A DNA stretch of 27,652 nucleotides from an uncultured Bacteroides sp. (GTDB taxonomy: Bacteria > Bacteroidota > Bacteroidia > Bacteroidales > Bacteroidaceae): positions 1 through 27,652 of the forward strand of contig CAJKXC010000033.1 in NCBI GenBank assembly GCA_905203765.1. Reading direction: 5' to 3'. The notes beneath the pieces were generated by a model. The model saw only the letters and a list, made by a program, of their open reading frames with translations, did not search any database and had not been told where the DNA came from. Each line of letters opens with the position of its first letter. Position 1 is the first letter of the stretch. The position numbers and the translations under genes were made by a program. This document shows, in pieces, positions 1 to 6,379 of the stretch.

Positions 1-54
1 ACTCGCGACCCTAACCTTGGCAAGGTTATGCTCTACCAACTGAGCTATTTCCGC
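1..54 (-). tRNA. tRNA-Gly (anticodon GCC), truncated by window edge
   Basis: Read on the minus strand from position 54, the sequence gives a 7-nt acceptor half (GCGGAAA), U8-A9, a D-arm with GCUC/GAGC stem and AGUUGGUA loop, and an anticodon arm UAACC-UUGCCAA-GGUUA, so the anticodon is GCC (glycine). The variable region and the start of the T-arm follow, and the gene runs off the window at base 1, so the 3' half of the T-arm and the acceptor strand are not seen. A consensus Bacteroides promoter lies immediately upstream. Confidence 0.95.
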
Positions 55-65
55 GATTGCGGATG

Positions 66-96
66 CAAAGGTAGATATTTTCCGCAAACCTGCAAA
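66..96 (-). promoter_or_regulatory. Promoter of tRNA-Gly (-33 TTTG, -7 TACCTTTG)
   Basis: On the minus strand TTTG (93-96) is followed after exactly 19 bases by TACCTTTG (66-73). This matches the established Bacteroides consensus TTTG-N19-21-TAnnTTTG. The predicted start point falls just before the mature tRNA 5' end at 54. It is the best promoter match in the window. Confidence 0.85.
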
Positions 97-165
97 CATT
101 CGGCATACTTTTTTCACACAGAAAAGTGTACAATCCGATAATAAGTGTAAGCAGACTTTTGATTA

Positions 166-1305
166 TCAACTCATTCGGTCACGATAATCTTCATAAGAAA
201 ATTGCTTGAATACTTTAGCTGTCTCCCCTGCGGTCCATAAGGCGATGGCAGGATGATGGATGCCGTTGAACATATTGGTCTTGACCATGGTGTAATGTAT
301 CATATCTTCGAAGATGATTCGTTCGCCTATCTTCAGTTCGTGGTCGAAGCTCCAAAGCCCCATGTAGTCACCGCTCAGGCAGGAATTACCGCCAAGACGG
401 TAAATATAAGGACCGTCGTTCCCCATCCGGGCGCCACGGACGGCGGGTTGGTAGGGCATTTCCAGGCAGTCGGGCATGTGGCAGGTGAAGCTGACGTTGA
501 GAATGGCGGTGCGAATGCCGCGATTCTCAACAATATCTACGACTTCGGACGTCAGTACGCCGGTCTGCCAGGTGAAGGCGGAACCGGGTTCGAGGATGAT
601 GCGCAGATGCGGATAGCGCGCTTTCAGTCCCTGTAACAGACGGATGAGATGCTCTACATCGTAGTCTTTGCGGGTCATTAGATGACCGCCACCCAGGTTC
701 ACCCACTTGATTTGAGGGAACCAACGGGAGAATTTATCTTCCAGATGTTGCAAGGTACGCTCCAGTTCATAGGAAGAAGACTCACAGTGGCAGTGACAAT
801 GGAAGCCGTCAATGCCGTCGGGGAGAGTCTCGGGAAGTTGCTCCGCCATCACTCCGAAGCGGGTGCCGGGAGCACAAGGGTTATAGAGTTCCGTTTCCAC
901 TTCGGAATATTCGGGATTGATACGGATGCCGCAAGAGATGCCACTGCCCTCGGCAACGACCGCAGGATGAAAGCGGTGGAACTGTGCCAGGGAGTTGAAC
1001 GTAATGTGACTGCTGCAACGCATTATTTCGGGGAAGTCGGCTTCGGTGTATGCCGGAGAGTAAGTGTGCGCCTTGCTGCCGAATTCTTCGAGTGCCAAAC
1101 GGGCTTCGTAGACGGAGCTTGCTGTAGAGTGGTCTATGTATTCCCTGAAAATGGGGAACGAACGCCACATGGCGAAGGACTTGAAGGCAAGAATAATCTC
1201 TACGCCCGCACGGTCGGCTACGTTCTTTATCAGGGTGAGGTTCTTCCTCAACAGCTCTTCCTCCATAATATAACAGGGGGAAGGAAAAAGGGAAAAGTCT
1301 ATCAT
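166..1305 (-). CDS. nspC: Carboxynorspermidine/carboxyspermidine decarboxylase
   Basis: PLP-dependent decarboxylase that removes the carboxyl group from carboxy(nor)spermidine, the last step of the aspartate-semialdehyde route to (nor)spermidine used by Bacteroides. The 379-residue length is usual for the family. It has the alanine-racemase-like fold-III barrel: the PLP lysine is K42 in LAFKSFAMW, a GGG motif for phosphate binding lies near 205-207, the EPG motif at 239-241, and the second-subunit catalytic segment GGNSCLSGD near 305-313 carries C309 and D313. The protein is cytosolic. The ATG at 1305 starts directly with the domain (MIDFSLFPSPCYI). No TAnnTTTG box is visible upstream on this strand; instead a palindrome array separates it from the uvrD stop 232 bases away, so it may be read from the uvrD promoter or controlled through the array. 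The partner dehydrogenase is not in the window. Confidence 0.93.
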   Translation of the reverse strand: MIDFSLFPSPCYIMEEELLRKNLTLIKNVADRAGVEIILAFKSFAMWRSFPIFREYIDHSTASSVYEARLALEEFGSKAHTYSPAYTEADFPEIMRCSSHITFNSLAQFHRFHPAVVAEGSGISCGIRINPEYSEVETELYNPCAPGTRFGVMAEQLPETLPDGIDGFHCHCHCESSSYELERTLQHLEDKFSRWFPQIKWVNLGGGHLMTRKDYDVEHLIRLLQGLKARYPHLRIILEPGSAFTWQTGVLTSEVVDIVENRGIRTAILNVSFTCHMPDCLEMPYQPAVRGARMGNDGPYIYRLGGNSCLSGDYMGLWSFDHELKIGERIIFEDMIHYTMVKTNMFNGIHHPAIALWTAGETAKVFKQFSYEDYRDRMS

Positions 1306-1355
1306 ATCTATTATTAATTTGTCATTACGGAATCATTGTTGCCGCCTCTCACCGG

Positions 1356-1514
1356 GGGACGAAGAGTTTCTCAATAGGAAACCAACAGTTTCACTTTAAG
1401 AAACTTCCAGTTTCACTGTTTGGAACTCCCAGTTTCATTACTTGAAACTCCGAGTTTCATTTAATGAAACTACCGGTTTCATGCCGTGAAACTCTCAGTT
1501 CCATGCCGTGAAAT
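1356..1514. repeat. 22-bp tandem array of GAAAC-N5-GTTTC palindromes
   Basis: Seven units, starting at 1356, 1378, 1400, 1422, 1444, 1466 and 1488, repeat with an exact 22-base period, plus a partial unit at 1510. Each unit is GAAAC, 5 bases, GTTTC, then a 7-base linker. Left halves are GGGAC, GAAAC, GAAAC, GGAAC, GAAAC, GAAAC, GAAAC and (partial) GAAAT; right halves are GTTTC six times and GTTCC once. The 5-base centres vary (mostly t...a) and the linkers vary, except that the last two linkers are identical (ATGCCGT). The linkers also allow overlapping palindromes such as GTTTCATTTAATGAAAC (1454-1470). A 22-base period cannot encode a protein repeat. The array lies between the stop of uvrD and the start of nspC, both on the minus strand. 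Function unknown; tandem operators, or a series of short hairpins in the nspC leader, are possible. Confidence 0.9.
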
Positions 1515-1537
1515 AATCTGCTTGCTACGTTCCGCCG

Positions 1538-3808
1538 TCAGCCGATGACTTTGAAACGCGCAAAACGCAATAAAAGTTGCTTGTCGCCCGCATTCTTAAA
1601 GCGGATGGTTGCTTTGGCATTGTCTCCTTCGCCTTCTACCTTCAGCACTTCGCCCAAGCCGAAACGCTCGTGCTCAATAAGTTGTCCTTGCCGCACACTG
1701 TTGGACGCAGCACTGCCGCCGGGCGAGGAAGCAACGGAAGAAGATGATGAAGAAGGTGTCACCCGCTTCAGGTTGCGGGGAACGGTCGGTGCAAAAATCT
1801 GCTGCTTGGGACGCGGAATGGATGGGGCTTCGCTTGCAGTACCTTGCGGCAGACGCAGGAAACGCACGTCGATATCCTTCAAGAAGCGGCTGGGACTGCC
1901 AAACTCCATCTTTCCATAGCGAAAGCGCGTCTTGGCATACGACAGGAAGCAGTGCTCCTCGGCACGGGTGATGGCTACATAGAACAGCCGGCGCTCTTCT
2001 TCGAGCGCGCGGGGCGAGTCGCCCACCATGCCGCTGGGGAAGAGGTTCTCTTCCATCCCCACTACAAACACATTCTTGAATTCCAACCCCTTGGCGGAGT
2101 GGACGGTCATCAAGGTGATTTTCTCGTCATCGCCGCCCTTGTCCGAATCCTGGTCGGTGAGCAAAGATACTTCCGACAGGAAGTCACCCAACAGGATGTT
2201 CGGGTTCCCCTCCTCCTGCCGTTGCGAGCAGAAGTCGCTGATGCCGTTCACCAATTCCTCAATATTCTCCTTGCGGCTCAGGTTTTCGGGAGAATTATCC
2301 TGGCAGACATCGTTGATGATGCCGGATTGGCGGATAATATCTGCCCCTATTTCGTAGGCATTCTTCTCGGTTACAGAAGCCATAAAGCCAAATATCAAAT
2401 CGCGAAAGCCCTGTAACTTTCCGATGGTGCCCTTATTGAAGTTCAGTCCGTAGGTCAACGGTTCGCAAAGCACTGCCCACAGGCTGACGTTATGGTCTGT
2501 GGCGGCAGAGATGATTTTGCCTACCGTAGTATCGCCGATGCCCCGTGCCGGATAGTTGATGATACGCTTGAAAGCCTCTTCGTCATTAGGATTCACCACC
2601 AGGCGAAAGTAGGCAATGACATCTTTTATCTCTTTGCGCTGATAGAAGGACAGGCCGCCATAAATGCGATAAGGCATACTGCGCTTGCGCATGGCTTCCT
2701 CGAAGATGCGGCTTTGGGCGTTGGTGCGATAGAGGATGGCGAAGTCCGAGTAGACATAGTTGTTCTCGCGCCGCAGTTCGGCTATTTTGTTGACTATGAT
2801 ATCTCCTTCTTCCACATCGCTATAGGCCTGATAGACGCCAATAGCCTCGCCTTTCTCTTTCTCGGAGAAGACTTCTTTGCGTATCTGCCGCTGGTTTTTC
2901 TCTATCAGACTGTTGGCTGCACAGACAATGGTCTGGGTAGAACGGTAGTTCTGTTCCAGCTTGAAAACTTTTGTATCGGGATAGACTTTGGTAAAGTACA
3001 GAATATTGTCGATGTCCGCCCCGCGGAAAGAGTAGATGCTCTGTGCATCGTCGCCCACTACGCATACGTGCTGATGGTTCTTGGCAAGTTGCAACACGAT
3101 GCTGTGCTGTGCAAAGTTGGTGTCCTGGTACTCATCGACCAGGATATAGCGGAACTGCTCCTGGTAGCGGGCCAGCACTTCGGGATGGTCGCGGAACAGC
3201 AGGAAAGTATAGAACAGCAGATCGTCGAAGTCCATCGCATCCGCCTGCCGGCAACGCTCCCAATAGCGACGGTAGATGTCGCGGATGGCGGGCATCTTTG
3301 CCGCACAGTCGCCCTCGTAGGCTTCTTTATTATTGGCATAAGCGGCGGGGGTGACGAGGTGGTTCTTGGCATTGGAGATGCGGGCTTGCACCGTACCGGG
3401 TTTATAAACTTTCTCGTCCAACTGCATCTCCTTGATGATGGAGCGCAACAGACTTTTGCTGTCCGCAGTATCGTAGATGGTGAACTGTGAAGTGAATCCC
3501 AGGTGCTGCGCTTCTACATGGAGCATGCGCAGGAACATGGAATGGAAAGTCCCCATCCACAGGTGGCGGGCACACTCCACTCCTACCTGGCGGGCAATGC
3601 GCTCTTTCATTTCGCGCGCTGCTTTGTTGGTAAAAGTCAGGGCAAGGATGTTCCAGGGCTGATAGCCGTTCTCCAACAGATAAGCTATCTTGTAGGTCAG
3701 CACACGCGTCTTTCCCGAACCGGCACCGGCTATCACCAGCGAGGGGCCGTCGTTGTAGAGCACTGCCGCACGCTGTCCTTCATTCAGTTCTTCTATATAA
3801 TCGGGCAT
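1538..3808 (-). CDS. UvrD/PcrA/Rep-type superfamily 1 DNA helicase
   Basis: ATP-dependent 3'-5' helicase of the UvrD/PcrA group, expected to act in nucleotide excision repair, mismatch repair and removal of stalled complexes. All SF1A motifs are readable: Walker A AGAGSGKT near residue 30, Walker B LVDEYQDT near 225, GDDAQSIYSFRGAD near 250, QNYRST near 285, the TVHSAKGLEF motif V and VAITRAEE motif VI. After the helicase core, a Ser/Gly/Ala-rich linker (about residues 675-705) leads to a C-terminal Tudor-like segment (HERFGLGEVLKVEGEG...) typical of PcrA. 756 residues fits the family. The ATG at 3808 lies about 28 bases after a predicted start point. It is upstream of nspC on the same strand, with the palindrome array between them. 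Confidence 0.95.
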   Translation of the reverse strand: MPDYIEELNEGQRAAVLYNDGPSLVIAGAGSGKTRVLTYKIAYLLENGYQPWNILALTFTNKAAREMKERIARQVGVECARHLWMGTFHSMFLRMLHVEAQHLGFTSQFTIYDTADSKSLLRSIIKEMQLDEKVYKPGTVQARISNAKNHLVTPAAYANNKEAYEGDCAAKMPAIRDIYRRYWERCRQADAMDFDDLLFYTFLLFRDHPEVLARYQEQFRYILVDEYQDTNFAQHSIVLQLAKNHQHVCVVGDDAQSIYSFRGADIDNILYFTKVYPDTKVFKLEQNYRSTQTIVCAANSLIEKNQRQIRKEVFSEKEKGEAIGVYQAYSDVEEGDIIVNKIAELRRENNYVYSDFAILYRTNAQSRIFEEAMRKRSMPYRIYGGLSFYQRKEIKDVIAYFRLVVNPNDEEAFKRIINYPARGIGDTTVGKIISAATDHNVSLWAVLCEPLTYGLNFNKGTIGKLQGFRDLIFGFMASVTEKNAYEIGADIIRQSGIINDVCQDNSPENLSRKENIEELVNGISDFCSQRQEEGNPNILLGDFLSEVSLLTDQDSDKGGDDEKITLMTVHSAKGLEFKNVFVVGMEENLFPSGMVGDSPRALEEERRLFYVAITRAEEHCFLSYAKTRFRYGKMEFGSPSRFLKDIDVRFLRLPQGTASEAPSIPRPKQQIFAPTVPRNLKRVTPSSSSSSVASSPGGSAASNSVRQGQLIEHERFGLGEVLKVEGEGDNAKATIRFKNAGDKQLLLRFARFKVIG

Positions 3809-3841
3809 ATCCGTATCATCTTATTAAAAGGTAAACTGGGG

Positions 3842-3849
3842 CAAAGATA
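3842..3849 (-). promoter_or_regulatory. -7 box TATCTTTG of the uvrD-like gene
   Basis: On the minus strand TATCTTTG is an exact match to TAnnTTTG and lies 33 bases upstream of the ATG at 3808. No good TTTG stands 19-21 bases further upstream; only TTCG is near that spacing. Confidence 0.6.
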
Positions 3850-3967
3850 TGAAAAGCTTTGGACAAGGGCGAACATTTTGACAGGTTATCGCGTTTATAG
3901 AATAAAGTTCCAAAACTAAATAACAGAACTTATGAATACATTATTAATGACTCTAATGATGACAATT

Positions 3968-4552
3968 ATGACTTACGAAATGCCTAAACTTCCTTACGCA
4001 AACAATGCGTTGGAACCTGTAATCAGTCAGCAAACTATAGATTACCATTATGGTAAGCATCTGCAAACCTATGTAAATAACCTAAACAACCTCGTGCCGG
4101 GAACAGAATTCGAAGGCAAAGACTTGGTGACCATCGTTGCTACCGCACCGGACGGCGCCATCTTCAACAATGCGGGTCAGGTACTGAACCACACCCTCTA
4201 CTTCCTTCAATTCTCTCCGAAGCCCGCTCAAAGCGAACCAACCGGCAAACTGGCAGAAGCCATCAAACGTGACTTCGGCAGTTTCGAGAACTTCAAGAAA
4301 GAATTTAATGCGGCATCCGTCGGCTTATTCGGCTCCGGATGGGCATGGCTCTCAGTAGATAAAAGTGGCAAGCTCCACATTACCAAAGAAGCTAACGGCA
4401 GCAATCCGGTACGCGCCGGACTGACTCCACTGTTGGGATTCGATGTATGGGAACACGCTTACTACCTTGACTACCAGAACCGTCGTGCCGACCACGTGAA
4501 TGAGTTATGGAAAATCGTCGACTGGGAAGTAGTGGGGAAAAGAATGAACTAA
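3968..4552 (+). CDS. sodB: Superoxide dismutase (Fe/Mn)
   Basis: Converts superoxide to hydrogen peroxide and oxygen in the cytosol. From ATG 3968 the protein starts MTYEMPKLPYANNALEPV, closely resembling the 193-residue Bacteroides fragilis SodB, which works with iron or manganese; here it is 194 residues. Metal ligands are visible: the His of YHYGKHLQ, the His of LNHTLYFLQF, and Asp and His in GFDVWEHAYYLDY. GSGWAWL is also present. The frame stays open upstream with four more ATGs (3932, 3947, 3956, 3959), which would add up to 12 mostly hydrophobic residues; I prefer 3968 because family members start there. No convincing TAnnTTTG box is seen; a TTTG (3877-3880) followed by TAAAGTTC (3903-3910) is a weak candidate. 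Two hairpins follow the stop. Confidence 0.95.
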   Translation: MTYEMPKLPYANNALEPVISQQTIDYHYGKHLQTYVNNLNNLVPGTEFEGKDLVTIVATAPDGAIFNNAGQVLNHTLYFLQFSPKPAQSEPTGKLAEAIKRDFGSFENFKKEFNAASVGLFGSGWAWLSVDKSGKLHITKEANGSNPVRAGLTPLLGFDVWEHAYYLDYQNRRADHVNELWKIVDWEVVGKRMN

Positions 4553-4583
4553 ACTGGAAATACCTCATTAAAACCAGTTGGTA

Positions 4584-4628
4584 GCGCATCCTTGAGCAGT
4601 AAAAAGCCTGGGGATGTGCTTTTTGTTT
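4584..4628 (+). terminator. Intrinsic terminator of sodB
   Basis: GCGCATCC (4584-4591) pairs with GGATGTGC (4612-4619), with one G-U pair, and is followed by TTTTTGTTT. A second small hairpin AACTGG/CCAGTT (4552-4557 with 4574-4579) lies between the stop codon and the terminator. Confidence 0.75.
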
Positions 4629-4660
4629 ATACAGCCATCTAACATATTTTAAAGAAAATC

Positions 4661-4693
4661 TTTACCTTCTAAGACAAGTATTCATTAACTTTG
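4661..4693 (+). promoter_or_regulatory. Promoter of ThiE/TenI-like gene
   Basis: TTTA (4661-4664) followed after 21 bases by TAACTTTG (4686-4693) fits the Bacteroides -33/-7 pattern. It places the start point near 4700, giving a leader of only about 20 bases before ATG 4720. No TPP-riboswitch elements are seen in this short leader. Confidence 0.7.
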
Positions 4694-4719
4694 CTAAACA
4701 TAAACATTTAACAAAAGAA

Positions 4720-5328
4720 ATGAAGCTCATTGTAGTCACAGCCCCCACATTCTTTGTGGAAGAAGACAAGATCATCACAGAACTTTTTGAGGAAGGACTG
4801 GATATTCTGCATCTGAGAAAACCGGAGACACCCGCTATGTATTCAGAACGGCTTCTGACACTGATACCTGAGAAATATCATAAACGCATCGTGACTCACG
4901 AGCACTTTTACTTGCAAGAAGAGTTCAACTTGATGGGTATTCACTTGAATACGCGCAATCCAAAGGAACCGCATGACTACTCCGGGCACATCAGTTGCAC
5001 CTGCCATTCATTGGAAGAGATACAGAACAAGAAGCATTTTTATGATTACTTGTTTCTAAGTCCGGTCTACGACTGCATAACAAAGCATGGAGTAGCTTCC
5101 GGCTTTACAGCCGAAGAGTTGCGCCAAGCCGGGAAAAGCAAGATTATCGACAACAAAGTCATGGCTTTGGGCGGCATTACCCCCGACAATATCCTCGAGA
5201 TAAAAGATTATGGATTTGGTGGCGCCGTAGTTATGGGCGACTTATGGAATAAATTCAATGCACGTACGGATCTGGATTACCTGAGAATAATCCATCACTT
5301 CAAGAAACTAAAAGAAATGGCAGACTAA
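4720..5328 (+). CDS. Thiamine phosphate synthase / TenI family protein
   Basis: A 202-residue TIM-barrel protein of the ThiE/TenI family. ThiE joins the pyrimidine and thiazole halves of thiamine; TenI paralogues aromatise the thiazole phosphate. Visible marks are LHLRKPE (strand 2, residues about 31-37), CHSLEEI near 95, LSPVYDCITKHG near 112-123 (the GPVFpT-K region of ThiE), ALGGITPDNI near 150 and GGAVVMGDLW near 167. The substrate motifs are less canonical than in true ThiE (LRKPE rather than lRxK, SPVYDCITK rather than GPvfpTxTK), so a TenI-like or otherwise divergent role is possible. It stands alone between sodB and a kinase gene, not within a thi operon. Its stop overlaps the stop of the convergent kinase gene by three bases (shared CTAA). 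Confidence 0.8.
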   Translation: MKLIVVTAPTFFVEEDKIITELFEEGLDILHLRKPETPAMYSERLLTLIPEKYHKRIVTHEHFYLQEEFNLMGIHLNTRNPKEPHDYSGHISCTCHSLEEIQNKKHFYDYLFLSPVYDCITKHGVASGFTAEELRQAGKSKIIDNKVMALGGITPDNILEIKDYGFGGAVVMGDLWNKFNARTDLDYLRIIHHFKKLKEMAD

Positions 5329-6206
5329 AACTTCCCGTACTCTTTATATTCCACACCGGCAGGTAACGTAAAGTAGAAAGTAGAACCTTCTCCCTTTTTA
5401 GATTCAACACCGATACCACCACCGTAGTGTTCTACAATAGCTTTCGTAATGGCCAGTCCCAACCCTGTACCTTTTATATTATAGTTCATCTTGACAAAAC
5501 GCTCAAAGACAGCACGACGGCCCTCTTCATCAATGCCACAACCCGTATCAGCCACATAAAAATAGAAGTTGTTGTTGCTCAATCTTCGGCATCCCACTAT
5601 TACAGCACCTTCTTCTGTAAACTTCAGCGCATTTCTTACCAGATTGCTAATTACTTGGGCAAAACGAACCCGATCGACCACTAAACGGCATTGAGGTAAT
5701 TTCTCAGCAAACTCAACTTTTATTCCGGTCGGATGGGGATGCGCATTTTCCGTTGCACATACCTCGTTGATAAGTGCGTTCACATCTACCTCCTCATCAT
5801 TAAACTCCAATGTATGCGCTTCAATCTTGGAATAATCGAGCAAGTCATTGACTAACTGCAATAGAGTGTCTTTATTTTCATTGATTTCCTTCAAAAAGGC
5901 CATACGCGTTTCCTTGTCCAAATCGTCCATCTCGGCAAGCATGGTAGTAAAGCCCACAATAGCATTCAACGGGGTACGTATCTCATGGGTCATATTGGCT
6001 ATAAAAGCGTTCTTCAATTGATTAGTCTCTTCGGCAACTTCATTTATACGCTGCAATGTTTTCACTCTCTTACTCTTGGTAAGAGAAATAATTATCATAA
6101 TAACTAAAAGTAATAGGATAATGATTCCGAAGCTATATAACAAGGCTTCATTCTTTAAGGAAAGACTATTTGTCCACACTTCATAAACTACAAAAATTAC
6201 CGGCAT
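5325..6206 (-). CDS. Membrane-anchored histidine kinase without sensor domain
   Basis: A 293-residue sensor-kinase core. One membrane segment lies at about residues 24-42 (FGIIILLLLVIMIII), followed by a HisKA domain with phospho-acceptor H74 in NMTHEIRTPLNAI and a HATPase_c domain: N-box NLVRNALKF (188-196), G1 DTGCGID (220-226), F-box FERF (234-237), G2 GTGLGLAI (246-253). Only about 22 residues precede the membrane helix, so there is no periplasmic or PAS sensor. That stretch resembles the junction after the periplasmic region of larger Bacteroides kinases, so this may be a shortened descendant. Its own promoter just upstream argues against a longer frame. No response regulator is nearby, so its partner and signal are unknown. 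Confidence 0.88.
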   Translation of the reverse strand: MPVIFVVYEVWTNSLSLKNEALLYSFGIIILLLLVIMIIISLTKSKRVKTLQRINEVAEETNQLKNAFIANMTHEIRTPLNAIVGFTTMLAEMDDLDKETRMAFLKEINENKDTLLQLVNDLLDYSKIEAHTLEFNDEEVDVNALINEVCATENAHPHPTGIKVEFAEKLPQCRLVVDRVRFAQVISNLVRNALKFTEEGAVIVGCRRLSNNNFYFYVADTGCGIDEEGRRAVFERFVKMNYNIKGTGLGLAITKAIVEHYGGGIGVESKKGEGSTFYFTLPAGVEYKEYGKF

Positions 6207-6254
6207 TATCGTCTGTTTATTTGTTTATTTTGAGCTTTTACTGATTGGCCGAAG

Positions 6255-6286
6255 CAAAGATAATAAATAAAATGCAAGCAACTAAA
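6255..6286 (-). promoter_or_regulatory. Promoter of the histidine kinase gene
   Basis: On the minus strand TTTA (6283-6286), 20 bases, then TATCTTTG (6255-6262). The predicted start point near 6248 leaves a leader of about 42 bases before ATG 6206, which supports that start codon. Confidence 0.7.
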
Positions 6287-6302
6287 TAGAATATACACTT
6301 TT

Positions 6303-6355
6303 TTTTCATAAAAAATAGGTTGTATGCTTTGCTAAAGCAAATGCATACAACCTAT
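6303..6355 (-). terminator. Intrinsic terminator of ppdK
   Basis: ATAGGTTGTATGC (6315-6327) pairs perfectly with GCATACAACCTAT (6343-6355), and inside it TTTGC/GCAAA (6328-6332 with 6337-6341) extends the stem around a TAAA loop with one bulged base. On the minus strand the stem is followed by TTTTTT. It lies 25 bases after the ppdK stop. Confidence 0.85.
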
Positions 6356-6379
6356 ACATATCTGTTTCAGTCTCAGCAA

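Noticed and set aside
682..1317. 211-codon open frame on the plus strand
   Set aside because: It is antisense to nspC, whose PLP motifs are intact; the translation has no recognisable features.
1356..1514. GAAAC/GTTTC array as a CRISPR array
   Set aside because: The conserved parts are only 5-base half-sites, the period is 22 bases and the variable parts are 5 and 7 bases, too short for spacers; no cas genes are present.
2492..3490. 332-codon open frame on the plus strand
   Set aside because: It lies wholly antisense to the helicase gene, whose motifs cover the region; it arises from the G/C third-position bias.
4629..4719. TPP riboswitch before the ThiE/TenI-like gene
   Set aside because: The predicted leader is about 20 bases, and no thi-box CUGAGA-like motif or suitable stems are visible.
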